This document shows positions 25,686-33,865 of a stretch of DNA of 38,146 bases, piece after piece. The translations under genes were made by a program, and so were the position numbers. The stretch's first letter is position 1. Each line of letters starts with the position of its first letter. Source of the DNA: Rickettsia typhi (GTDB taxonomy: Bacteria; Pseudomonadota; Alphaproteobacteria; Rickettsiales; Deianiraeaceae); NCBI GenBank assembly GCA_945889175.1, contig CAMDBF010000007.1, forward strand, positions 1 to 38,146. The letters are read 5' to 3'. The notes beneath the pieces are model-generated. The model saw nothing but the letters and a program-made list of their open reading frames with translations. It ran no database searches and was not told the DNA's origin.

Positions 25686-28600
25686 ATGATATATAGATTT
25701 TTTGCAAAACATAAGTTTAATGTTGTTGCCGTATTTATTTTACTCTTTTTATTTGGCTTGCATTTAGCTTTAAATATTAAAATTGATGCCATACCCGACA
25801 TTACAAATACTCAGGTTATTATCAACACTAAAACCGGCGGGCTTGACCCAGAGCAGGTTGAAAGAAGCATAACCTATCAAATTGAAACAGCAATGTTTGG
25901 TATTAAGGGGGTTAAGGATATTAGGTCGATTTCAAAATACGGGCTTTCGCAGGTTATAGTTGTTTTTAACGAAAGCACAAACCTTTACTGGGCAAGGGCT
26001 CAGGTGAGCGAAAAGTTAAGTTCAATACAGGCTAATTTATCTGGTTACACACCCCAGCTTGGTGCAATTACTACTGGGCTTGGCGAAGTTTTACTTTACA
26101 GAGTTTATTTTGAAAAAAATGACAAAAATCAAACCCCAAACACCGAGCAAGATTTAATAAAGCTAAGAACCATTCAGGACTATACAATTGTGCCTTACCT
26201 TAAACAAATACAGGGCGTTGCAGATGTTGATTCTAACGGTGGTTATAAAAAAGAAATACATATAAATATAAACCCCAGTAATCTTACAAAGTACGGGCTA
26301 ACAATTCAGCTTTTGTTAAACAAGCTTCAAACCATTGGTCAAAATTATGGCGGCGGCTATATACAAACAAAAAATATGCAGATGATAGTTCGAACAACAA
26401 GCAACATACTTAGTATTAACGACCTTAAGAATGTAGTTGTTAAGTTAAGTGCCAATGGACACAGAATTAAACTTGGCGACATTGCTAGAGTTAAAGAGGA
26501 GTTTCCACAAAGGATTGGCTCTTTTTTGTTTGAAGGAGAGGAGTCTGTAATGGGAATAGTTATGATGCAAATTGGGGCAAATAGCAAGGATGTTTTGGAG
26601 GCTCTTAACGAGGCAATCAATAGCTTAAAACTTGAGGAAGGGGTAAGGATAGAGCCAATTTATACAAGGCATTTTTTACTTAACAGTACAATCAAAACCG
26701 TATTGAAAAATGTCATTGAGGGTATAGCCTTTGTAATTATCATTTTATTTTTAATTTTAAAAAACATAAGGGCAAGCTTAATTGCTGCTATTGTAATACC
26801 GATTACCGCAGTGATAACAGCAATTTGGATGAGCTATCTTAATATTTCGGCAAATTTAATGAGCCTTGGTGCAGTTGATTTTGGGTTGTTAGTTGATGCA
26901 TCGATTGTAATCATTGAAAATTCAATTCGTAAAATAACCAAGGGGCAAGATTTTAAACAAAGACTGCAAATTGTCTCACAGGCACTACAAGATGTAATAA
27001 AGCCAACCTGCATAGGCATATTTATTATCATTATTGTATATTTGCCAATTTTGGTTTTTGACGGGGCGGAGGGTAAAACCTTTAAACCAATGGCATTAAC
27101 TGTAATATTTGCCCTTGCCTCAAGCCTTTTAACAGCAGTATTTTTAGTACCAATACTCACCGCAGCCTTCGTAAAGCAGGGGCATTCCGAAAGTGTGAAA
27201 ACCTCGGATACCTTTGTTGCAAAATATTACACAATCCTTCTTAATAAGTTTATCACAAGACCTATATTGATTATAGTGCCATCCCTTGTTTTTATGGTAT
27301 TTTGTTTTGTTTTGTTTTTAAGGCTACCTTCGGAGTTCATTCCAAGCTTAAACGAAGGCGATTTTACAATTACATCTGTTAAACCTTTTGACATATCAAT
27401 TAACAAGTCAATTGAGGAACAAAAGCAAATAGAGCAAATTGCTATGGGCTTTAAGGGGGTTGGGCATGTGTTTTCAAGAATCGGATCCTCGGAGTCTGGA
27501 CTTGATCCTATGGGAGTTAATGTTGGGGACATGTATGTTGTTACCGACAAGACTAATGTAAAAAATATAAAACAAAGAAACGAAGCTCTGGCAAGCGATA
27601 TAGTTAAAGCATTACAAGAGCGTTTTATTAGGCATCAATTTACCATCAGTCAACCTGTAAAGATGAAATTTAACGAGATACTTGAGGGAAGTAGGGGGGA
27701 TTTAAACTTAAAAATCTTTGGTAGCGACCTTGATACCCTGTCAGCCCTTACCGATAAAATAAGAGATATTATTTTGCAGACCGAGGGCTCGCTATCAGCC
27801 GAGGCATCGGAGCTTACCGCTTTAACAAAAAACAAGGTTCTTGAGGCCGAAATTTTATACGACAAGCTCTCGCTTTACGACATACCCATATCAGATGTTA
27901 ATCTTAACCTGCAAATGGCAATGAGCGGAATTGAAATTGGTAGATTTTACGAAAATCAAATTCAGTTTCCAATTATCATTCACATGGGCGAGGATATTAA
28001 AAATGACATTAATTATATAAAGCAGATACCTGTTAGTCTTGAGCTTGGGGGGTCTATACCTATATCTGCAGTTGCAAATTTTACCCAAAAGGATAAAGTT
28101 GTTACCATAGCTCGTAACTTTGCAGTTAGATACTCTGCTCTTGGCATTGTTTTAAAAGATGATGTTGATACTGAAGGTTTTGTAAAAATTGTCAATCAAA
28201 AAATTCAAGAACAAATCGACTTACCTCAAGGTTATAACATTGAGTGGAGTGGTAGGTTTAAAAATGCTCAGCATGCAAAGCAAAAATTGCAACTTTTTAT
28301 ACCGCTTTTACTTGTTGTAATCTTTTTTATTTTATATAAAACATTTAACTCTTTTACCTCGGCATTTATTATTTATTTAAGTATACCTCTTGCTTTGTGC
28401 GGTGGGGTTATTGGGCTTGCGGTTACTCACACCCCGCTTAGCATATCTGCCATGATAGGCTTTATTGCCCTTTTTGGCATAGCAGTGCTAAATGGAATAG
28501 TTTTAATAAGCTATGTCATTTACGATTTGTCGAGTTTTTCAACTGCTAACAATCTACCTTTAAAATCTTTAAAGTTTGAAACTGTAAAACATATTACAAT

Positions 28601-28829
28601 GACAACTGCAAAACAAAGATTAAAGCCTATACTTGCAACTGCAAGTGTTGCAATTTTTGGATTTGTGCCTGCAGTATTTAATAATGGGATAGGAGCGGAG
28701 GTTCAATTTCCGCTAGCTGTAGTTGTAATTGGTGGTATAATAAGCTGTACTATTTTAACCCTGTTTTTGTTACCAAGTTTATATTGCTTAGTGAATAATT
28801 TTTTTTGTAAAAAAAATGATAAGCGTTAG
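25686..28829 (+). CDS. Heavy-metal efflux RND pump (CzcA/CusA type)
   Basis: The 1047-residue inner-membrane pump has the RND layout: one N-terminal helix, a large periplasmic loop, six helices, a second loop and six more helices. The start (AVFILLFLFGLHLALNIKIDAIPDITNTQVIINTKTGGLDPEQVE) is typical of the metal subgroup (P.DaiPDiTn.qV.i.t...G..p.evE). The helix 4 motif DFGLLVDASIVIIEN keeps the proton-relay acids D398, D404 and E411, equivalent to CzcA D402, D408 and E415. It exports divalent or monovalent metal ions together with an adaptor and an outer-membrane channel. No adaptor (CzcB) gene is adjacent; a CzcC-like gene is at 12477-13757. Metal specificity is not readable. It overlaps rodA by 14 bases. 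Confidence 0.9.
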   Translation: MIYRFFAKHKFNVVAVFILLFLFGLHLALNIKIDAIPDITNTQVIINTKTGGLDPEQVERSITYQIETAMFGIKGVKDIRSISKYGLSQVIVVFNESTNLYWARAQVSEKLSSIQANLSGYTPQLGAITTGLGEVLLYRVYFEKNDKNQTPNTEQDLIKLRTIQDYTIVPYLKQIQGVADVDSNGGYKKEIHININPSNLTKYGLTIQLLLNKLQTIGQNYGGGYIQTKNMQMIVRTTSNILSINDLKNVVVKLSANGHRIKLGDIARVKEEFPQRIGSFLFEGEESVMGIVMMQIGANSKDVLEALNEAINSLKLEEGVRIEPIYTRHFLLNSTIKTVLKNVIEGIAFVIIILFLILKNIRASLIAAIVIPITAVITAIWMSYLNISANLMSLGAVDFGLLVDASIVIIENSIRKITKGQDFKQRLQIVSQALQDVIKPTCIGIFIIIIVYLPILVFDGAEGKTFKPMALTVIFALASSLLTAVFLVPILTAAFVKQGHSESVKTSDTFVAKYYTILLNKFITRPILIIVPSLVFMVFCFVLFLRLPSEFIPSLNEGDFTITSVKPFDISINKSIEEQKQIEQIAMGFKGVGHVFSRIGSSESGLDPMGVNVGDMYVVTDKTNVKNIKQRNEALASDIVKALQERFIRHQFTISQPVKMKFNEILEGSRGDLNLKIFGSDLDTLSALTDKIRDIILQTEGSLSAEASELTALTKNKVLEAEILYDKLSLYDIPISDVNLNLQMAMSGIEIGRFYENQIQFPIIIHMGEDIKNDINYIKQIPVSLELGGSIPISAVANFTQKDKVVTIARNFAVRYSALGIVLKDDVDTEGFVKIVNQKIQEQIDLPQGYNIEWSGRFKNAQHAKQKLQLFIPLLLVVIFFILYKTFNSFTSAFIIYLSIPLALCGGVIGLAVTHTPLSISAMIGFIALFGIAVLNGIVLISYVIYDLSSFSTANNLPLKSLKFETVKHITMTTAKQRLKPILATASVAIFGFVPAVFNNGIGAEVQFPLAVVVIGGIISCTILTLFLLPSLYCLVNNFFCKKNDKR

Positions 28830-29976
28830 TCAGGCATTGAAGTTTTTTAAAAATCATAATATTTTTAATGCTTCAAAATTTTTTAAAACGGATGGCAAGA
28901 TATTAATAAATTGCGTTTTGATTTGTATAATTGGACTTGCCGAAATTTATTCCGCTGCCGACAGAACAACTGGCAACATCTTTGGTAAGCAATTATTTGT
29001 ATTTTGTTTTTTTGCTCCAATTTTATTTAGCATTATACCAGCCATAAATCCAAAGTTTATTATTAAGTATTGCTATCTAGGCTATTTTATTGCCCTTGTT
29101 TTACTTGGTCTTGTTCTTGTTGTTGGCGATTATTCTATGGGGGCAAGAAGATGGATTGAATTTGCAGGCTTTAGGCTGCAACCATCGGAGTTTGTAAAGG
29201 TTTTTTTAGTTTTGGCGGTTTCAAGATTTTTGCATTTTAAAAAAGCCGAAAAGATTGGTAGTATCTTTAACTATCCAGTAGTGTTGCTATTTATTTGCAT
29301 ACCTTGTGCAATGATATTTTTACAGCCAGACCTAGGCACTGCCTTAATTATTTTTGCCATAGGTGGATTTTTAATTTTTACATCTGGTTTAAGATATGTT
29401 TATGTTTTAGCTTGCCTTGTTGTAGCCTTGGTTTCGATACCGGTTTTGTGGTCTCACATGCACGAATATCAAAAAGAGAGGGTTAGAATCTTTTTAAACC
29501 CCGACAAAGATCCCCTTGGCTCGGGCTATAATATTATTCAGTCAAAAATAGCAATAGGTTCGGGTGGATTGATTGGGGCTGGTTATACTAATGGTAGTCA
29601 GGTTCAATTAAACTTTTTACCCGAAAGTCATACCGATTTTATATTTACTCACTTTGCTGAAGAGTTTGGTTTTGTGGGCGTTGTTGTACTACTCTGTCTT
29701 TACATTGCTTTGCTTTTTCAAATTTTTAGTGTTTCGGTTAATGCTGATAGCCATTTTATAAGGCTTGCCAGTGCTGGTATAGGTTTTAGCCTTTTTTTAC
29801 ATATGTTTGTCAATATAGGTATGACTACAGGTATATTGCCAGTTGTTGGTAGTCCTTTGCCTTTTATGTCATATGGGGGTAGTTTTTTGCTAAGCAACTT
29901 ACTTAATATTTCTTTAATCATGAACTTTTCACTTAATAGAAGGGTTCAGCTTTCAACATCTTCAAAAATGATTTAA
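28816..29976 (+). CDS. rodA: Rod-shape / peptidoglycan glycosyltransferase RodA
   Basis: RodA is a SEDS-family polymerase that joins lipid II into glycan strands with a class B PBP. The 386-residue protein has about ten transmembrane helices. Its SEDS signatures are GARRWIEFAGFRLQPSEFVKV, FLQPDLGTALI, DPLGSGYNIIQSKIAIGSGGL, the catalytic-region ESHTDFIFTHFAEEFGFVGV, and the end GSPLPFMSYGGSFLLSNL. The ending and EEFGFVG spacing favour RodA over FtsW. Its presence implies a cell wall, or at least a minimal peptidoglycan. The start ATG lies inside the end of the pump gene (14-base overlap), showing translational coupling. No mrdA or mreBCD is beside it. Confidence 0.9.
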   Translation: MISVSQALKFFKNHNIFNASKFFKTDGKILINCVLICIIGLAEIYSAADRTTGNIFGKQLFVFCFFAPILFSIIPAINPKFIIKYCYLGYFIALVLLGLVLVVGDYSMGARRWIEFAGFRLQPSEFVKVFLVLAVSRFLHFKKAEKIGSIFNYPVVLLFICIPCAMIFLQPDLGTALIIFAIGGFLIFTSGLRYVYVLACLVVALVSIPVLWSHMHEYQKERVRIFLNPDKDPLGSGYNIIQSKIAIGSGGLIGAGYTNGSQVQLNFLPESHTDFIFTHFAEEFGFVGVVVLLCLYIALLFQIFSVSVNADSHFIRLASAGIGFSLFLHMFVNIGMTTGILPVVGSPLPFMSYGGSFLLSNLLNISLIMNFSLNRRVQLSTSSKMI

Positions 29977-29983
29977 CTTTTTA

Positions 29984-31369
29984 ATGATTTACGACCTAAC
30001 TGCCTACCAATGCCCTATGAACCTTGTAATGGCAAAGCAAACTATTCATAACAATAACGATAAGAGTCCAAGCTTTTTATTATCAAGCGAGCAGGGTGCG
30101 GAAAATATCAAGAACTTTCTTGTTTTTAAAGGTTTTAAGGCTAGCTATAAAATGATTGAAAAACACTTTATCGTGGATGGTAAAATTGCTAAAGTGGATA
30201 GACTGTCAATTTACATTCACTACCCATTTTGTGAGCAAAAATGCCCATATTGCGATTTTAACAGTCATGTAAATAAAAGCGAGGTTGAAAAATCTGTTTT
30301 GTGGCTTGAAGCCTACAAAAAAGAGATGGATTTTTATTTTAACAATATTTTACTGGGTAAAAAATACAAGATTGAAAGTATTTTTTTTGGGGGAGGTACC
30401 CCAAGTTTAATGTCGACAGAGCTTGTAAGTGGAATTATCGATTATATTTCAAAGTATCACGATGTAGATTCTTTGGATTGTGAAATAACACTAGAAACTA
30501 ATCCATCATCATTTGAGGCTTTAAAGTTTAAAGACTTTAAAGCTGCGGGAGTAAGTAGAGTTTCAATTGGTTTGCAGGCGTTAAACGACAAAGACCTTAA
30601 AACTCTTGGCAGAGTACACGACTTAAAGCAGGCTTTAAATGCCGTTAAAACTGCTGGTGAAATTTTTGATAATTATTCAATAGACTTAATCTACGCAAGA
30701 CACGAGCAAGACTTAGCAAGCTGGCAGGCAGAGCTTGAATATGCTTTAAAGCACTTGGTAAAAGACCACATATCTCTTTACGCTTTAACTATTGAAAAGG
30801 GCACGGAGTACTACTCTCTTGCAAAGCGTGGTTTAATTGTTACCCCATCGGAGGACAAAGCTTTTGAATTTTACAAGCTAACAGACGAGATCATAAAGGC
30901 AAATGGTTTTGACAAATATGAAGTGTCAAATTATTGCAAAAATGATAAGTTTTCAAGACACAATATGACCTACTGGCAGTGCGGCGATTGGATTGGTATT
31001 GGGGCTGGGGCGTTTTCTCGTTATACAATTGATGCAAAAAGACATTCCGCCAATAACTATCACGAGCCGCTAAAGTGGTTTAACTCCGTTATGCAAAATG
31101 GTAACGCCCTGCAGATAAAAGAGTCAGTTGATGCTAAGGACATAGCCTACGAGATGTTAATGATGGGACTTAGACTTAAAGATGGTATTGACATAAAAGC
31201 CTTTAATGAAAAATTTGATTTAAACCTTGAAGAATACCTAAACAAATCAAAGCTAAATGCAATGATAAATGAGGGCTTGGTAATTTACAATCAAGGCTTG
31301 CAAATTAAAACAACAGAGCAGGGCTTGTATGTGTTAAACTCCATTATCAATTCTATTTGTTATTGCTAA
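29984..31369 (+). CDS. TusA-like sulfurtransferase domain fused to HemW radical-SAM protein
   Basis: The 461-residue protein has two parts. Residues 1 to about 68 look like a TusA/SirA domain: YDLTAYQCPMNLVMAKQTIH, then SFLLSSEQGAENIKNFLVFKGF. This matches the pattern lD..Gl.CP.Pv...kk.l......l.i..d.......i..f....g. C10 fits the sulfur-carrying cysteine, but the CPxP motif reads CPMN. The remainder is a complete HemW: radical-SAM cysteines C83, C87 and C90 (CEQKCPYC followed by DFNSH), SAM motif GGGTPS (136-141), SIGLQALNDKDLKTLGRVH, and the HNxxYW haem-binding motif (HNMTYW, 326-331). HemW is a haem-handling relative of HemN and is often misnamed coproporphyrinogen oxidase. The ATG at 29984 lies 7 bases after rodA, so the whole frame is probably translated. 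Confidence 0.85.
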   Translation: MIYDLTAYQCPMNLVMAKQTIHNNNDKSPSFLLSSEQGAENIKNFLVFKGFKASYKMIEKHFIVDGKIAKVDRLSIYIHYPFCEQKCPYCDFNSHVNKSEVEKSVLWLEAYKKEMDFYFNNILLGKKYKIESIFFGGGTPSLMSTELVSGIIDYISKYHDVDSLDCEITLETNPSSFEALKFKDFKAAGVSRVSIGLQALNDKDLKTLGRVHDLKQALNAVKTAGEIFDNYSIDLIYARHEQDLASWQAELEYALKHLVKDHISLYALTIEKGTEYYSLAKRGLIVTPSEDKAFEFYKLTDEIIKANGFDKYEVSNYCKNDKFSRHNMTYWQCGDWIGIGAGAFSRYTIDAKRHSANNYHEPLKWFNSVMQNGNALQIKESVDAKDIAYEMLMMGLRLKDGIDIKAFNEKFDLNLEEYLNKSKLNAMINEGLVIYNQGLQIKTTEQGLYVLNSIINSICYC

Positions 31370-31408
31370 GGACAGTATGTTAAATTTTTTAAGCAAATTT
31401 GAACAAAT

Positions 31409-32536
31409 TTAAGCAAAGAGGCTTTTTAACAGTCTTGCGATTTCAATTTTAGCAAGCATTTCATCGGAGTTGTAGGTGATTGCATTTTGCAAAATTTTAT
31501 TAATCGATTGCATAATTTGATAGCCGGATGATGCTTTGTAAAAATCGGTATTCTTAGCGTCCAAAAGGTATTGTTTTAATACTTTGTTTGCTAAAAAACC
31601 AATATCAAAAAGATCGTGGTTTGTAAATAAGCTATGTTCACGCCCTGTCAAAATTAAGTCCCTACCCTGAGAGATTATATCTTTATAGCCAGACTTAACA
31701 AGGATTTTAGCAATTGCCGGCGAAGAGTCGCAAATGTCGTAAAGTTCACTTACCTCGTTGGAGCTAAGCTTGCAGTCTTGTTTTTCAAGGATTCTTGTAA
31801 AGTTCTCGATACTTGGTGTTTGTAAATTAAAAACTATAGATCTTGAAAGGATGGTTTTTAACACCCTGTTTGTATTGTGTGAAACGAGTATAATATACAA
31901 TGAAAAATTCGCCTCCTCGAGAGTCTTTAAGATTGAGTTTGTGAACTCTTTTGAGGCATAATCGATATTATCAATTATTAAAAATTTAAAGTCGGATATC
32001 TGTGGTGACTTCATTAAAAATGGCATTATTGTCTGTCCAAAATCCTTTACAACAGATAAGTTATTTTTGTAAACAGACTTAATATCGTTGCCTTGCTTTA
32101 GCTCTGATTCTTCGGCAGATTTTTTTTTATCTTTTTGATTATTTTTTACATATAAAATGTCAGGGTTATTGTCTTTTGCTTCGGGGTTAGTTTGGTCGTT
32201 AACAAAGCCGTAGTTTGCAAAAATTTGCGAAAGAATGATGTCTATCAGATAACTCTTACCCGCACCAAAGATACCATTTAGCAAGATACATCTTGGCAAT
32301 TTTTTATTGTAAAATAAGGAGCAGATTTTATTAGCAAGCTCCATACCATTACCAAAAAATTCGTAGTTAGGTAGGGTGGCTTTGGTATTAGTTTGTGTAG
32401 CTAAATCTTGAACATCGTCAAAGTTCTCACTAAGGTCAAGTCCTGCAAATTCATCATTTTTTGCCTTAGATTTAGTAATTGGTTTTTTCTTTTGAGGCTC
32501 GATTACAGCTTCAACATTGTCCTCAAAGAGCATCAT
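31409..32536 (-). CDS. holB: DNA polymerase III delta' subunit
   Basis: HolB is part of the clamp loader that places the sliding clamp on DNA. The 375-residue protein has a charged 55-residue N-terminal extension. An AAA+ domain follows, with an intact Walker A (GIFGAGKS, residues 88-95), FLIIDNIDYASKEFTNSILKTLEEAN (the box after Walker B, family D..d.m...aaNalLKtLEEP), and ILSRSIVFNL. The last is the sensor/arginine-finger region, which is usually SRC. The C-terminal collar domain is helical. The gene is last in the run lpd, SemiSWEET-like, prs, holB (12 bases after prs), and it converges on the hemW fusion with 39 bases between stops. An intact P-loop is unlike E. coli delta' but occurs in alphaproteobacteria. 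Confidence 0.85.
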   Translation of the reverse strand: MMLFEDNVEAVIEPQKKKPITKSKAKNDEFAGLDLSENFDDVQDLATQTNTKATLPNYEFFGNGMELANKICSLFYNKKLPRCILLNGIFGAGKSYLIDIILSQIFANYGFVNDQTNPEAKDNNPDILYVKNNQKDKKKSAEESELKQGNDIKSVYKNNLSVVKDFGQTIMPFLMKSPQISDFKFLIIDNIDYASKEFTNSILKTLEEANFSLYIILVSHNTNRVLKTILSRSIVFNLQTPSIENFTRILEKQDCKLSSNEVSELYDICDSSPAIAKILVKSGYKDIISQGRDLILTGREHSLFTNHDLFDIGFLANKVLKQYLLDAKNTDFYKASSGYQIMQSINKILQNAITYNSDEMLAKIEIARLLKSLFA

Positions 32537-32548
32537 GATTTTTCCTTA

Positions 32549-33496
32549 TTAATCAAATAATTTAGATACCGATCCACCAGAGGAAAACTCGTTGATAACA
32601 TCGGCAAAAATCTCCGATGCACTGATAAGTTTAATTTTAGTTGAGGTGGCAATTTTTGCTTCATTATCGACTGTATCGGATATTGCAACAAAATCAAGAC
32701 TGGATTTTTCTATTTTGTCAATAGCACTACCCGAAAATAATCCATGAGTAATGTAGGCGCAAACCGATTTAGCACCATTGTTTTTTAATGCTAGCGCTGC
32801 ATTGCAAAGGGTTCCGCCACTGTCAAGTATGTCGTCAGTAATAATGCAGTCCTTGCCTTTAACATCGCCAATGATGTTCATTACTTCGGATTGTCCAGCC
32901 TTTTCCCTTCTTTTATCAATAATAACCATTTGAGCGGAGATTCTTTTTGCAAGGCTTCTAGCTCTTACAACTCCCCCAACATCGGGGGAGGTAATGACAA
33001 GTCCCTCTCCTACAAAGAAGTTTTCCTTAATGTGATTAATCACCGATGGCCAGTAGTATATATTGTCAACAGGTATGTTAAAAAAGCCTTGTATTTGACT
33101 AACATGTAAGTCCATTGTTATAACGCTGTCAGCACCTGCGGTTTGAATTAAATCAGCACATAGCTTTGCAGTAATTGGGGATCTTGGGTGAGATTTTCTA
33201 TCCTGTCTTGCGTAATAAAAGTAGGGTATTACTGCAATGATTTTGCGTGCCGAGGCTCTTTTTAAAGCATCAATAGTAATAAGAAGCTCCATTAAATCGT
33301 CATTAGGCTTGTGAGTTGAACTTTGCACCACGAACACTGACTGCTCTCTAACATTTGAAAGAACTTCAACAGCAACCTCGCCGTCGTTAAATCTATTAAT
33401 ATTTGCATTGATAATATTAAGCTCGTACTTACTTAAACTCGATGTTATGTTTTTAGATAGTGTTGAACTATTGGAGCAAAATAAAATATTAATCAT
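32549..33496 (-). CDS. prs: Ribose-phosphate pyrophosphokinase
   Basis: Prs makes PRPP from ribose 5-phosphate and ATP for nucleotides, histidine, tryptophan and NAD. The 315-residue length is standard. Motifs in order: FNDGEVAVEVLSNVREQSVFVVQS, YFYYARQDRKSHPRSPITAKLCADLI (ATP loop), VITMDLHVSQIQGFFNIPVDNIY, VVITSPDVGGVVRARSLAKR-type sequence, and the PRPP loop IITDDILDSGGTLCNAA (usually D-[I/L]-I-D-T-G-G-T). Serine replaces the common threonine in that loop. It starts 2 bases after the SemiSWEET-like gene and is followed by holB. Isolated Prs genes near holB are unusual, but the operon here is tight. Confidence 0.95.
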   Translation of the reverse strand: MINILFCSNSSTLSKNITSSLSKYELNIINANINRFNDGEVAVEVLSNVREQSVFVVQSSTHKPNDDLMELLITIDALKRASARKIIAVIPYFYYARQDRKSHPRSPITAKLCADLIQTAGADSVITMDLHVSQIQGFFNIPVDNIYYWPSVINHIKENFFVGEGLVITSPDVGGVVRARSLAKRISAQMVIIDKRREKAGQSEVMNIIGDVKGKDCIITDDILDSGGTLCNAALALKNNGAKSVCAYITHGLFSGSAIDKIEKSSLDFVAISDTVDNEAKIATSTKIKLISASEIFADVINEFSSGGSVSKLFD

Positions 33497-33498
33497 TT

Positions 33499-33846
33499 TT
33501 ATTTTTTAAATAATTTTAAATATAAGTTTTTAACACTATTACAAAAAGGCTTTATTGGTGATAGTAAACTTTGATGAGATATTATCTTTTGCTTAATGTA
33601 CCTTCTTGTAATTACGAATAATATTGTACTTTGAATACTAAGAACCATGGAGCCTGATATAATCTGACTTAGATTTGGTGAAAATACACCCCACAAAAAC
33701 CAACAAAGACTACTTAATATAAATAATATATAGATAAAGAATTGTATGGGTGGTACATTCTTTGATCTTAACATGTAATAACCCTCAAGACAGACGGCAA
33801 TGTTTAAAAAAACATCACCAACATGCATAAGAAAATCGGCGTTCAT
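33499..33846 (-). CDS. SemiSWEET/PQ-loop-like membrane protein
   Basis: The 115-residue protein has three predicted membrane helices: about 8-26 (VGDVFLNIAVCLEGYYML), 33-53 (PIQFFIYILFILSSLCWFLWGVF) and 60-80 (IISGSMVLSIQSTILFVITRRY), followed by a basic tail. Three helices, a CWFLWGVF stretch in helix 2 (family lW.lYGi) and the order N-x-L...R-R-Y at the end of helix 3 resemble SemiSWEET sugar transporters, which work as dimers. The first helix has EGYYM and lacks the PQ dipeptide, so the match is partial. The tail of about 35 residues is longer than usual. It lies between lpd and prs in a tight operon. A carrier role is a reasonable guess, not proven. Confidence 0.5.
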   Translation of the reverse strand: MNADFLMHVGDVFLNIAVCLEGYYMLRSKNVPPIQFFIYILFILSSLCWFLWGVFSPNLSQIISGSMVLSIQSTILFVITRRYIKQKIISHQSLLSPIKPFCNSVKNLYLKLFKK

Positions 33847-33865
33847 AATAGATTTACTTAAAAAG

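Noticed and set aside
29984-31369. Coproporphyrinogen III oxidase (HemN) as the product name
   Set aside because: It lacks the fourth cysteine of the HemN CxxxCxxCxC motif (here CxxxCxxCDF) and has the HNxxYW motif of HemW.
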